Source: Bacteroidota bacterium
GTDB lineage: Bacteria > Bacteroidota > Bacteroidia > Bacteroidales > Cfx3-03
Assembly: GCA_013390605.1 (NCBI GenBank)
Contig: JACAUB010000001.1
Coordinates: 1,541,105 to 1,605,104 of the forward strand
Direction of reading: 5' to 3'
DNA: 64,000 bases
Shown one piece after another: positions 54,478 through 63,911 of the stretch. The notes below the pieces were generated by a model. The model saw nothing but the letters and a program-made list of their open reading frames with translations, had not been told where the DNA came from and ran no database searches. The position numbers were made by a program, and so were the translations under genes. Numbering within the stretch: the first letter of the stretch is position 1; each line of letters starts with the position of its first letter.

Positions 54478-56679
54478 GTGAAAAAAATAATTACGTTATT
54501 ATTCTTTATAGGGCTAAGTTTTAGTCTTAAGGCTCAATTAAATATAAAAGCATCTGAAGGGCTATTACAAAGAATAATCCCAAGCCATGTAACCCAATTT
54601 GTCATTCAGTCGTTGCCTAAAAGTAATGATAGTAAAGATTATTTTACGATTGAAAGTAAAAATAAAAAAGTTGTCTTATCAGGGAATAATGGCGTTAGTA
54701 TAGCTTCTGCATTGTATTGTTATTTGAATGAATACTGTCATTGTCAAATCACCTGGAATGGAACTAACCTATCGCTGCCTAAAATACTACCTGTAGTATC
54801 TTCAAAAGTCAAAAGAGCGACCCCTTATGAACATCGCTATTATTTGAACTATTGCACGTTTAATTATAGTATGAGTTGGTGGGATTGGAAGCGATGGGAA
54901 AAAGAGATTGACTGGATGGCTCTACATGGCATTAATATGCCTTTGGCTATTACGGGTGAAGAGTATACATGGAGACAGGTATATAAAGAAATGGGTTTTA
55001 CTGATGAAGAATTAAATGGGTTCTTTACGGGACCGTCTTACTTTTCATGGTTTTGGATGGGTAATATTGACGGTTGGGGTGGACCATTACCCTATAGCTG
55101 GATGAAAGGTCATAAAATACTGGAGCAACAAATTGTACAAAGAGAACGCGAGCTGGGTATGAAACCTATTCTGCCGGCTTTCACCGGCCATGTCCCTGCT
55201 GCTTTTAAGGAGAGATTCCCTGGTGCTAAGCTGAAACAGACAAATTGGAGAAATGGATTTGCTGATACTTATATTTTAGATTCAGAAGATCCGATGTTTG
55301 CAAAAATAGGTAAACGGTTCTTAGAGGTTCAGACCGGACTGTATGGCACCGATCACTATTATTCAGCAGATACCTTCAATGAAAATGAACCTCCTTCCGA
55401 CGATCCGGCCTTCCTCTCTATGTTGAGTAAAAGAGTCTATGAGGGAATGCGAAATGCGGATAAAGATGCCGTATGGGTGATGCAGGGATGGCTTTTTTAT
55501 AGCGATCGCAAGTTCTGGAAGTCACCACAGATAAAAGCGTTGCTCGATGCCGTACCCAATGACCACATGCTATTACTTGATCTTGCAGCAGAAATTGAGC
55601 CTGTATGGAAAAGAACTGATGCATTTTATGGGAAACCCTGGATATGGAATATGTTGAACAACTTTGGTGGTAATACAAATCTGTTTGGTCATCTTGAAGA
55701 TGTGGCTATTGAGCCGGCAAAGGCATTAAATAGTCCCCTTTCAGGTAAAATGAAAGGTATCGGATTAACAATGGAAGCAATTGAGCAGAATCCGGTTCTT
55801 TATGAGCTAATGATGCAACATACATGGAATAATCAGCCTATTGATGTAGACTATTGGCTTCAAACATATATTCTCAACCGTTATGGAAATGTAAATACCC
55901 ATGCTATTCAGGCCTGGCAGATCTTGAAAAAAACTGTTTACAACGGGAAAGTAATCAGAGATGGTGCCGAGTCTATTATTACCGGTCGCCCTACTTGTGA
56001 TTCAGTTGCTATATGGACAAGAACGAAGTTAAACTATCCCGCCATTCAATTACTTCCAGCCTGGGACCATTTTATTCAAGCTATAGATTCATGTAAAAGC
56101 AGCGATGGCTTTCAATACGATTTAGTTGATATAACGCGACAAGTATTAGCTAATTATGCATTACCATTGCAAAGAAAATGGGTAGAAGCTTATCAACATA
56201 AAAATAGAGAAGATTTCGAGAAGTATAGTAGCCGGTTTATTGAATTAATAGATGATCTTGATACCCTGCTTGCAACCAGAAAGGACTTTTTATTGGGCCC
56301 ATGGATTTCTGATGCCACTAAATGGGGAGAAAATGAAACAGAAAAGGCTTTATATGAACGAAATGCACGTAACCTGATAACGTTGTGGGGGGGTGCTAAT
56401 AGTCCTTTGCATGAATATTCATGCCGTCAGTGGAGCGGACTCTTAAGCGATTTCTATAAACCAAGGTGGCTGCAATTTTTCCAGAAGATTGATCTGGCAC
56501 TAAGCACAGGTAAAGAATTGGATAATGTTGAATTTGCAAAAGAGATCAAAGCATGGGAATGGCAATGGGTAAATACACAAAAACAGTTTCCTGTAACACC
56601 TCAAGGAAACCCTATAGAAAAATCAAAAATGCTTTACAGTAAATATCGTTCAGTTATCCAATCTGTTTATCATAATTAA
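54478..56679 (+). CDS. GH89 alpha-N-acetylglucosaminidase (NAGLU)
   Basis: 733 aa with a signal peptide (LSFSLKAQ). The family cleaves terminal alpha-GlcNAc. Three-part layout: an N-terminal alpha/beta domain, a TIM-barrel from about 110, and a C-terminal helical domain. E302 in ADTFNENEPP and E433 in GLTMEAIEQNP match human NAGLU E316 and E446, the catalytic pair. Also 'WWDWKRWEKEIDWMALHGINMPLA' is typical. It starts with GTG at 54478, 12 nt after the acyltransferase stop, so the two are co-transcribed. A periplasmic or surface enzyme. Confidence 0.95.
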   Translation: MKKIITLLFFIGLSFSLKAQLNIKASEGLLQRIIPSHVTQFVIQSLPKSNDSKDYFTIESKNKKVVLSGNNGVSIASALYCYLNEYCHCQITWNGTNLSLPKILPVVSSKVKRATPYEHRYYLNYCTFNYSMSWWDWKRWEKEIDWMALHGINMPLAITGEEYTWRQVYKEMGFTDEELNGFFTGPSYFSWFWMGNIDGWGGPLPYSWMKGHKILEQQIVQRERELGMKPILPAFTGHVPAAFKERFPGAKLKQTNWRNGFADTYILDSEDPMFAKIGKRFLEVQTGLYGTDHYYSADTFNENEPPSDDPAFLSMLSKRVYEGMRNADKDAVWVMQGWLFYSDRKFWKSPQIKALLDAVPNDHMLLLDLAAEIEPVWKRTDAFYGKPWIWNMLNNFGGNTNLFGHLEDVAIEPAKALNSPLSGKMKGIGLTMEAIEQNPVLYELMMQHTWNNQPIDVDYWLQTYILNRYGNVNTHAIQAWQILKKTVYNGKVIRDGAESIITGRPTCDSVAIWTRTKLNYPAIQLLPAWDHFIQAIDSCKSSDGFQYDLVDITRQVLANYALPLQRKWVEAYQHKNREDFEKYSSRFIELIDDLDTLLATRKDFLLGPWISDATKWGENETEKALYERNARNLITLWGGANSPLHEYSCRQWSGLLSDFYKPRWLQFFQKIDLALSTGKELDNVEFAKEIKAWEWQWVNTQKQFPVTPQGNPIEKSKMLYSKYRSVIQSVYHN

Positions 56680-56736
56680 TACAACTGGAAAGGTATACTA
56701 TCATATTAAGTTGTAACAATGGAAAATAATTAAAGC

Positions 56737-59061
56737 ATGAAAAACAATCAGAGATATTCTATTTACGGTGTAATTGTTTTTCTCTTTGTAATAGCATTTA
56801 CGCTGTTCACTACGATGGTTCAAGCCCAATATTTTAAGAACGTTGATCCATTGATAGGGGCAGAAGGCGATGGTAATGTTTTTATAGGCCCCTCTTATCC
56901 TTATGGGATGATAAAGCCAGGTCCTGATTGTTCTATAAATTCTAATAGTGGCTACCTGCCTGATCAGTCAAAACCTGTTTACGGATTTAGTCAGGTACAT
57001 GTTAGCGGTACTGGTGGTGGTCCGAAATATGGAAACATATCTATCATGCCTTTTGCCGGCGATTTCGAATCTATTAAACAAGCGTCTTTGCGAACCGATG
57101 AACAGGTAGAATTGGGCTATTATGGTGTGGTACTTCAGAAATGGAATATCAAAACAGAAATCACCACTGCACAAAAGGCTGCATATTATCAATTTAACTT
57201 TAATAATAAGCGCAGAAAAGCCGTAAAGATTGATTTGGGTGCCTATCTGGGGGAAACACCAATTCCAGATGGCCGCGAAGCTCAACAGTTTGTGGGATCT
57301 GAAGTAGAAGTAGTGTCAGGTAATGAAGTAAAAGGCTATACAAGAATAAGAGGAGGATGGAACAATGGCAGTGCATACACTGTATATTTTGCAGCGGTAT
57401 TCAATAAGCCTTTTACAGAGTTCTCGACATGGAAAAATGAGAAACTATATCCGTTACAAAGAATACAAATAGATGAAGGAGAGAAGACAGGCGCAATGCT
57501 TTTCTTTGATTCATCGAGTAGTGATACTGTTCAAATGAAAATAGGTATCTCTTTTATTAGTTGTTCAAAAGCAAAGCAAAACATCGAAACAGAAATACCT
57601 CATTGGTCCTTTACAGAGACATTACACGCGGCGCAATCGAAGTGGGAGTCTATCTTATCAAAGATTGAAATAGATAAAAGTGCCACCGATGAACAGAAGA
57701 AAATGTTTTACACAGCACTTTACCATACCATGCTGATGCCTGTTGATAGAACCGGTGAAAATCCTTTATGGGAGAATACAGCACCTTATTATGATGATTT
57801 TTATGCAATATGGGATACTTTCCGTTCTTCTAATCCATTGATTACTTTAATTACACCATCACGTGAGGTCGAGATTGTAAATGCTTTATTACAGATTTAT
57901 AAACGCGAAGGTTATATGCCTGATGCACGAAGTGGAAATTGTAATGGCCGTACACAAGGCGGATCTAATGCTGATGTATTGATTGCCGATGCTTTTGTAA
58001 AAGGCTTGAAAGGAGTTAATTATAATCTCGGCCTGGAGGCCATGCTAAAAGATGCCATTTATCCCCCGGGTGGAAATGAAGAAAAAGAGGGGAGAGGTGG
58101 TTTAACTGATTATAACCGGTTGGGCTATGTTTCTTCAAATTTCGTAAGAGCAGGTAATCGTACACTGGAATATGCTTACAATGATTTTTGTTTAGCACAA
58201 GTGGCCAAAGGAATCAATCGAAATGGAGAGTATTGGCGTTTTTTAAAACAATCTGATAACTGGCAAAACCTTTGGCGCGACATTAATGATAATGGATCTA
58301 GCGGTTTTATCATGCCGAAAGATGCTTCTGGAAAATGGATTGATAGCATACAATGTAATGAAAGTAACGGAAAAATAAATTTTATAAAATATACTCCCTT
58401 AGCGCAGGACTGGCCCATATGTGTTTGTTGGTGGTGTGGTTTCTTTTATGAGGCCAGTTCTTGGGAGTATTCTTTATCTGTTCCTCACGATGTGGCGATG
58501 CTTGTTAAGAAATCAGGAGGTAAGGAAGCTTTTCAAAACAGGCTCAATACTTTATTTAACAGGGACTTTTATAATGTAGGAAATGAACCTTCATTTCTTA
58601 GTCCTGATTTGTATCACTGGATTGGTCGTCCCGATCTGAGTAGCGACAGAATCAGGCAGATTATCTATAAATACTATAATGGTACACATGGTGGAATTCC
58701 TGGAAACGATGATTCGGGAGCTATGTCGTCGTGGTTAGCGTTTCACATGATGGGTTTATATCCAAACGCTGGTCAGTCCTATTACTTAATTAATACTCCT
58801 TTCTTTAAGCAAACTGTAATCCATCAGGAAAACGGCAAGGACTTTACTATCATTGCAAAGAACTTATCTGATAAAAACATTTATATCAAATCGGCTATCT
58901 TAAACGGAAAAGACTTTAAAAGAGCATGGATTGAGCACCATGATATTGTGGTTGGGGGAAACTTAATATTAGAAATGGATGCTCAACCATCAGCTCTTTG
59001 GGGTACAACGTTGTTGCCTCCATCTAAGTCAGATTCAGTTAATAACAACATCGTTTTTTAA
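56737..59061 (+). CDS. GH92 family alpha-mannosidase
   Basis: 774 aa with a signal peptide (about 1-30, MVQAQ). GH92 are Ca-dependent, inverting exo-alpha-mannosidases of Bacteroidota that trim high-mannose N-glycans or mannan. N-terminal beta-sandwich (about 30-250: 'VDPLIGAEGDGNVFIGPSYPYGMIKPGPD'), then an (alpha/alpha)6 barrel. 'PGNDDSGAMSSWLAFHMMGLYP' carries the conserved acid pair D658/D659. Other family blocks are 'ARSGNCNGRTQGGSNADVLIADAFVKG' and 'YWRFLKQSDNWQNLW'. Linkage cannot be told from sequence. Part of the enzyme run of locus 2. Confidence 0.94.
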   Translation: MKNNQRYSIYGVIVFLFVIAFTLFTTMVQAQYFKNVDPLIGAEGDGNVFIGPSYPYGMIKPGPDCSINSNSGYLPDQSKPVYGFSQVHVSGTGGGPKYGNISIMPFAGDFESIKQASLRTDEQVELGYYGVVLQKWNIKTEITTAQKAAYYQFNFNNKRRKAVKIDLGAYLGETPIPDGREAQQFVGSEVEVVSGNEVKGYTRIRGGWNNGSAYTVYFAAVFNKPFTEFSTWKNEKLYPLQRIQIDEGEKTGAMLFFDSSSSDTVQMKIGISFISCSKAKQNIETEIPHWSFTETLHAAQSKWESILSKIEIDKSATDEQKKMFYTALYHTMLMPVDRTGENPLWENTAPYYDDFYAIWDTFRSSNPLITLITPSREVEIVNALLQIYKREGYMPDARSGNCNGRTQGGSNADVLIADAFVKGLKGVNYNLGLEAMLKDAIYPPGGNEEKEGRGGLTDYNRLGYVSSNFVRAGNRTLEYAYNDFCLAQVAKGINRNGEYWRFLKQSDNWQNLWRDINDNGSSGFIMPKDASGKWIDSIQCNESNGKINFIKYTPLAQDWPICVCWWCGFFYEASSWEYSLSVPHDVAMLVKKSGGKEAFQNRLNTLFNRDFYNVGNEPSFLSPDLYHWIGRPDLSSDRIRQIIYKYYNGTHGGIPGNDDSGAMSSWLAFHMMGLYPNAGQSYYLINTPFFKQTVIHQENGKDFTIIAKNLSDKNIYIKSAILNGKDFKRAWIEHHDIVVGGNLILEMDAQPSALWGTTLLPPSKSDSVNNNIVF

Positions 59062-59079
59062 CATTCAAAATGCATTATT

Positions 59080-60621
59080 ATGATTAAGAAACTATTGCTG
59101 ATCATTATATTATCAGCTTATTCATTACACGGATTCAGTCAGAAAAAAACATTGAATATTGTTGACTTTGGAGCTATTGCTGATGGTAAAACAAAAAATA
59201 CGATTGCTATTCAAAATGCAATTGATAAGGCAAATAAGATGGGTGGAGCAATTGTTCTTATACCTGCAGGGAATTTTTTGACAGGCATAATACAACTAAA
59301 GTCGAATGTGGAACTTCATTTAGATGCTGATGCTATATTGTTGGCAAGTACAAGCCGGATTGATTATGGGCCCCGGAATGCTAATGCGTTAATTTCAGCT
59401 AAAGGACAACATCATATTTCGATAACCGGCAAGGGAGTTATCGCAGGGCAATCAGAAGCCCTCTTAAAAGACATCTATGTGATGCTTAATGCCGGAACAC
59501 TTATTGATGCGAGTTGGAAAACAGTAAACCCATGGCACCAGATGAGAACGGATGAAAGTAGTCGGCCTAAATTACTTGATTTTAGTTATTGTGATAATAT
59601 TCAAATAAAGGAGATTACTTTAAAAGATGGTTTATGCTGGATTCAGAATTATGTAAACTGCTCTAATGTTATCATTGATAATATTAAAGTTATTAGCAAT
59701 TCGTATTGGAATAATGATGGTCTTGATATTACCGACTCTGAAAATGTACGCATTACAAATTGTAACATCAATGCTGCTGATGATGGAATATGCTTAAAGT
59801 CGGAAGAACGGCATCTTGGTTGCAAAAATATTATGATATCAAACTGTGTTGTTCGTTCGAGTGCGAATGGTGTTAAGTTTGGAACAGCTTCTTATGGCGG
59901 GTTCAAAAATATTACCGTTAAAGATATTACTGTTTTCGATACTTACCGTTCTGCTATTGCATTAGAAGCTGTGGATGGAGGTATACTTGAAGATGTTAAT
60001 GTGCAAAATATAAAGGCAACGAATACTGGTAATGCCATTCTGATTCGCCTGGGGCATCGTAATAAAGATTCACTTGTAAGTTGTTTGCGGAATGTCTACA
60101 TCGGGAATGTTACTGTTTTTGTTCCAGCTGGAAAGCCCGATAAAGGATACAATATGGAAGGTCCTCTCTTGAGTTATCCTCACAATGTTATACCTTCTTC
60201 AATTACAGGCTTGCCAGGACATCCAGTGCAAAACGTTACACTCGAAAATATTAAAATTACTTATGAAGGAGGAGGAAGTAAAGATATAGCTTGTTTTCCA
60301 ATGGATTCATTGACCAATATTACAGAAAACCCAGCTGGTTATCCTGAGTTTTCAATGTTTGGCGAATTACCTGTTTGGGGTTTTTATGTTCGACATGTAA
60401 AAGGCCTGACAATGAAAAATATTCAGTTGAGCTATCAGAAAGAAGACTTTAGATCGGCTTGTGCTTTCGATGATGTTCAAGGGTTGAATATTAATAAAAT
60501 GGAGATTCCTACTGCAAAAACACTCCCTATTGTCGTTTTTAATAATATTACAGATTTAACTATTGAGAAATTACAATTTCCTGTTGAAAATGATAAAGCC
60601 ATTTTAATACAGAAAAAATAG
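59080..60621 (+). CDS. Divergent GH28-family protein (polygalacturonase-like)
   Basis: 513 aa with a signal peptide (about 1-20). Right-handed beta-helix of the GH28 type: opening DFGAIADGKTKNTIAIQNAI, then WNNDGLDI with D213 and AADDGICLKS with D234/D235, the three catalytic acids of the family. Where canonical GH28 has GHG...S it reads SSANGVKFGT, so the conserved His is missing, and the RxK motif is altered (YRSAIALE). Activity on galacturonan is therefore doubtful; another uronic or neutral sugar may be the substrate. Last gene of the enzyme run, ending in a terminator. Confidence 0.88.
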   Translation: MIKKLLLIIILSAYSLHGFSQKKTLNIVDFGAIADGKTKNTIAIQNAIDKANKMGGAIVLIPAGNFLTGIIQLKSNVELHLDADAILLASTSRIDYGPRNANALISAKGQHHISITGKGVIAGQSEALLKDIYVMLNAGTLIDASWKTVNPWHQMRTDESSRPKLLDFSYCDNIQIKEITLKDGLCWIQNYVNCSNVIIDNIKVISNSYWNNDGLDITDSENVRITNCNINAADDGICLKSEERHLGCKNIMISNCVVRSSANGVKFGTASYGGFKNITVKDITVFDTYRSAIALEAVDGGILEDVNVQNIKATNTGNAILIRLGHRNKDSLVSCLRNVYIGNVTVFVPAGKPDKGYNMEGPLLSYPHNVIPSSITGLPGHPVQNVTLENIKITYEGGGSKDIACFPMDSLTNITENPAGYPEFSMFGELPVWGFYVRHVKGLTMKNIQLSYQKEDFRSACAFDDVQGLNINKMEIPTAKTLPIVVFNNITDLTIEKLQFPVENDKAILIQKK

Positions 60622-60644
60622 TCTATTCTAAAGATAGTTTTCCC

Positions 60645-60679
60645 AAAAGTCATCATGGAAATTTTTCATGATGACTTTT
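60645..60679 (+). terminator. Terminator after the GH28 gene
   Basis: Perfect 13-bp stem AAAAGTCATCATG / CATGATGACTTTT followed by TTT. Closes the locus 2 enzyme run. Confidence 0.88.
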
Positions 60680-60828
60680 TTTATGTTCAATAAATCATGA
60701 ATCAATCAAGATAATTTTAAAATTATTTAATGAGAATATTTATTAATTTGGCACTTGTTTTTTATAAGGTTTAAAATATCAATATCACTTATCCTTTTTA
60801 ATAAAATTTAAACCCAAAATAAGTAATA

Positions 60829-61935
60829 ATGGAAGCAGTTGTCATTAAAGAACGTCTAAAATCTCTTGATGCGCTAAGAGGTTTTGATATGTTTTGGATC
60901 ATTGGAGGCGAAGGACTTTTTCTCACTCTGAAAAATTATTCGCATTCTCCTTTTATCGCATTTGGAATAGAGCAGATGGATCATGTAAGTTGGAATGGTT
61001 TTCACTTTATGGATCTTATCTTTCCTCTGTTTCTGTTTCTGGCCGGATTAGCCATGCCTTTTTCATTAAAACGTCAACTTGAAAAAGGAGTCCCCAAAAA
61101 AGAGGTTTATCTTCATATTTTTAAAAGAACGCTGATATTGATATTGTTTGGTATTCTGATCAATGGCGTGCAAGTATTAGAATTCCACAAAATAAGATTT
61201 GCAAGTGTATTGGGTCAAATCGGTATCGCTTATATGTTTGGGGCGCTTATCTACTTAAATTTTGACTATAAGAAACAGATTATTTGGGTTGTGGGGATTT
61301 TGGTAGCTTATTGGGCTATGCTTAAGTTTATTCCTGTTCCGGGTGTTGGTGCTGGTGTTTTGACCATGGAAGGCAGCTTAAATGGATATATTGACCGACT
61401 CTTTATGCCAGGCCATCTTTATCGTGAAATCCATGATCCTGAAGGATGGTTGGTTAAGATTCCTGCCACTGCCACAGCTTTATTGGGTGCGCTGACTGGT
61501 GCTTTTATAAAGGAAGGAAAATATAATGGTTATAAGAAAGCAGGATTATTACTAATTACCGGTACCCTCTTTTTAATATTATCCCGTGTATTAGATCCAA
61601 TCTTCCCTATTAATAAAAATTTATGGACCAGTACGTTTGTGTTACATACTGCTGGATGGAGTTTATTGCTTTTTTCACTGTTCTATTTTGTAATCGATGT
61701 ACTTCACTTTCAGAAGTGGGCTTTCCCATTTGTTGTTATCGGAATGAATTCTATCACAATTTATTTGTCTGTCAGTTATATAAACTTTAGTTATACAGCA
61801 AACGCACTCTTTGGGAGTATTGTTAAACTGATTCCAGTCGACTTTCAACCTTTTACGCAGGTCATCTTTATTTTATTGGTCGAATGGTGTTTCCTTTATT
61901 TCTTATACCGTAAAAAAATATTTCTCAGGGTATAA
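60829..61935 (+). CDS. HGSNAT/NagX-like multi-TM acyltransferase (DUF5009), copy 2
   Basis: 368 aa, about ten membrane helices. Clearly a paralogue of the protein at 53287-54465: shared LKSLDALRGFDMFWIIGGE, 'MDHVSWNGFHFMDLIFPLFLFLAGLAMPFS', KFIPVPGVGAGVLTMEG and PIFPINKNLWTSTFVLHTAGW. It lacks the first copy's extra N-terminal 20 residues. Its own transcription unit, between two terminators. The conserved His in the first loop (about residue 49, next to the MDHVSW) is the residue equivalent to the HGSNAT active-site His region; the match is by eye. The substrate is unknown. Confidence 0.88.
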   Translation: MEAVVIKERLKSLDALRGFDMFWIIGGEGLFLTLKNYSHSPFIAFGIEQMDHVSWNGFHFMDLIFPLFLFLAGLAMPFSLKRQLEKGVPKKEVYLHIFKRTLILILFGILINGVQVLEFHKIRFASVLGQIGIAYMFGALIYLNFDYKKQIIWVVGILVAYWAMLKFIPVPGVGAGVLTMEGSLNGYIDRLFMPGHLYREIHDPEGWLVKIPATATALLGALTGAFIKEGKYNGYKKAGLLLITGTLFLILSRVLDPIFPINKNLWTSTFVLHTAGWSLLLFSLFYFVIDVLHFQKWAFPFVVIGMNSITIYLSVSYINFSYTANALFGSIVKLIPVDFQPFTQVIFILLVEWCFLYFLYRKKIFLRV

Positions 61936-61967
61936 TCAATAGCCTTAAGCCTTGTTTAGCTGTTGAT

Positions 61968-62005
61968 AAAAAAGGAGTGAACTGAAAAAGTTCACTCCTT
62001 TTTTT
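61968..62005. terminator. Bidirectional terminator
   Basis: AAAAAAGGAGTGAAC (61968-61982) pairs with GTTCACTCCTTTTTT (61990-62004) around a 7-nt loop. It serves the acyltransferase gene and probably also the convergent aminotransferase gene. Confidence 0.85.
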
Positions 62006-62063
62006 GTATCTAGAGATAAAATTATCTTAATTTCGATCAGCCTTTTTTATAACGGAACGATTA

Positions 62064-63266
62064 TTACTTTGTCGTTCTTCCCGGATAAACCTTCAACGCC
62101 TCTTCCAGACATTTTACAGCGCTAACCAAATCTTCTTTTTTCAATACATAAGCAATACGTGCTTCGTTCTTTCCTAAACCTGATGTAGCATAGAAACCAG
62201 TCGCAGGTGCTAACATAACGGTCTGACCTTTATAGCTAAAATCTTCTAAAAGCCACTGACAGAACTTGTCGCTATCATCAATGGGTAGTTGTATGACAGC
62301 GTAGAAGGCACCTTTAGGCATCGGAGCCAAAACACCGTCAATTTTATTTAGTGCTGAAATAACCGTATTTCTACGTTCAATATACTCATTATAAACCTCA
62401 TCAAAGTAATCTTTGGGTGTGTTTAGCGATGCTTCACCTGCCACCTGACCTAATGAAGGGGGGCTAAGACGTGCCTGACCAAATTTTAGAGCAGTAGCCA
62501 TTACCTCTTTATTTTTCGATAGTAGTGCGCCTATACGTACTCCGCATTCACTATATCGTTTCGAAACCGAGTCGACCATCACAACATGGTTGTCTAGTCC
62601 TTCGAGCTTCATCACAGAGTGGTGTGTATTGCCGTCATAACAGAATTCACGATATACCTCATCAGCGAAAAGATACAAATCATGTTTCAATACAATTTTG
62701 CGAAGCTGTTCCAACTCTTCCAGTGAGTATAGATACCCGGTTGGATTATTAGGATTGCAAATCATAATAGCCTTTGTGCGGGGACCTATTTTCTTTTCAA
62801 ATTCTGCCATTTTAGGCAGTGCAAAGCCATCATCTATAGATGATGGTATCGGTACAACCTTAATACCTGTAGAGACGGCAAATCCGTTGTAATTAGTATA
62901 GAAAGGTTCTGGTATAATAACCTCGTCGCCGGCATTTAAGCAACTTAAAAAAGCAAACATAATAGCCTCAGAACCGCCAGTGGTAATCATAATCTCATTA
63001 TGATCGATATTTATTCCTATTCCTTTATAGTAATTGGCAAGTGCTTTGCGATATGATTCATTTCCGGCAGAGTGGCTATATTCTATCACCTTTTGTTCAA
63101 AATTCCGAATAGCGTCTAATGCACATTCAGGTGTTTTAATATCTGGTTGTCCTATATTGAGATGATAGACTTTAATTCCTCTCTTTTTTGCAGCCTCGGC
63201 ATAAGGAACGAGTTTTCGAATAGGCGATGCGGGCATCTCTATGCCTCGCGATGAAATATTTGGCAT
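62064..63266 (-). CDS. Class I PLP-dependent aminotransferase
   Basis: 400-aa cytoplasmic aminotransferase of fold type I, aspartate/tyrosine type. PLP residues: K236 in SVSKRYSECG (Schiff base), N174 in NPNNPTG, D202 and Y205 in ADEVYREF; the glycine-rich TTGGSEA (about 95-101) holds phosphate. The start MPNISSRGIEMPASPIRKL is typical of Bacteroidota AspC-like enzymes. The donor may be Asp, Tyr or branched amino acids; sequence alone does not say. Single gene with a good promoter upstream. Confidence 0.93.
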   Translation of the reverse strand: MPNISSRGIEMPASPIRKLVPYAEAAKKRGIKVYHLNIGQPDIKTPECALDAIRNFEQKVIEYSHSAGNESYRKALANYYKGIGINIDHNEIMITTGGSEAIMFAFLSCLNAGDEVIIPEPFYTNYNGFAVSTGIKVVPIPSSIDDGFALPKMAEFEKKIGPRTKAIMICNPNNPTGYLYSLEELEQLRKIVLKHDLYLFADEVYREFCYDGNTHHSVMKLEGLDNHVVMVDSVSKRYSECGVRIGALLSKNKEVMATALKFGQARLSPPSLGQVAGEASLNTPKDYFDEVYNEYIERRNTVISALNKIDGVLAPMPKGAFYAVIQLPIDDSDKFCQWLLEDFSYKGQTVMLAPATGFYATSGLGKNEARIAYVLKKEDLVSAVKCLEEALKVYPGRTTK

Positions 63267-63315
63267 TTTAATTTAAAGGTTAAGTTGGGTGATTCAGGTA
63301 AATTTTAAAACTGGG

Positions 63316-63349
63316 CAAAGGTATAAAAAGGAAAATTCAATAAATCAAA
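63316..63349 (-). promoter_or_regulatory. Promoter TTTG-N22-TACCTTTG for the aminotransferase
   Basis: Minus-strand TTTG (63349-63346) and perfect -7 element TACCTTTG (63323-63316), 22 nt apart, 49 nt before the ATG at 63266. Confidence 0.6.
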
Positions 63350-63380
63350 TCTTATCAACTTATGTGTAATTTTCTAAAAT

Positions 63381-63419
63381 AAAAAACACGACTATCCTTA
63401 CTTGGATAGTCGTGTTTTT
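63381..63419 (-). terminator. Terminator after the DUF1573 gene
   Basis: Perfect stem AAAAACACGACTATCC / GGATAGTCGTGTTTTT around a 6-nt loop, about 40 nt after the minus-strand stop at 63459. Symmetrical, so it works in either direction. Confidence 0.85.
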
Positions 63420-63458
63420 GTTATCTAAACAGGTGTATTTAATATGCTTACATTAGCA

Positions 63459-63911
63459 TTATTTTGCCATAGGTGCTCCCTGTGGATTTAATTTTTTTTC
63501 AGGTAAAGTGTTGTTGTCTTTAGGGATAACTGTTCCTGTGATTTGTAACATTACAGTTTGATTTTTTGCATTACTAACAATGGTTACAGTTCTGTTAATA
63601 GGACCCTGACGTTGTGTATCGTATTTTACCTTGATTACTTCAGTTTGTCCTGGTAAGATAGGCTTTTGAGGATATTCAGGGATTGTACAACCACATGATG
63701 ATTTTACACTAATAATAATTAATGGTTCTTTTCCATCATTGGTAAAAGGAAAATCACAATTCCCATTGCCCCCTTCGTAAATGTTTCCGAAATCGTGTAC
63801 TGTCTTCTTGAATGTCATCTGTGGAGCATTTGGATTTGCATTCTGGCAGAATACAGATGGCAACATCAAGAATAGAGTAGATACGAGTAATAATGATTTT
63901 AATGCTTTCAT
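63459..63911 (-). CDS. DUF1573 periplasmic protein
   Basis: 150 aa with a signal peptide (cleavage near SVFCQ). A single DUF1573 domain of immunoglobulin-like fold: FKKTVHDFGNIYEGG, FPFTNDGKEPLIIISV, SSCGCTIPEYP and PGQTEVIKVKYDT. These small proteins are common in Bacteroidota envelopes; the fold is like MSP/ASPM-type Ig domains. No biochemical role is established that I know of. The CGC pair may form a disulfide or bind metal. Single gene, with its promoter beyond 63911. Confidence 0.9.
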   Translation of the reverse strand: MKALKSLLLVSTLFLMLPSVFCQNANPNAPQMTFKKTVHDFGNIYEGGNGNCDFPFTNDGKEPLIIISVKSSCGCTIPEYPQKPILPGQTEVIKVKYDTQRQGPINRTVTIVSNAKNQTVMLQITGTVIPKDNNTLPEKKLNPQGAPMAK

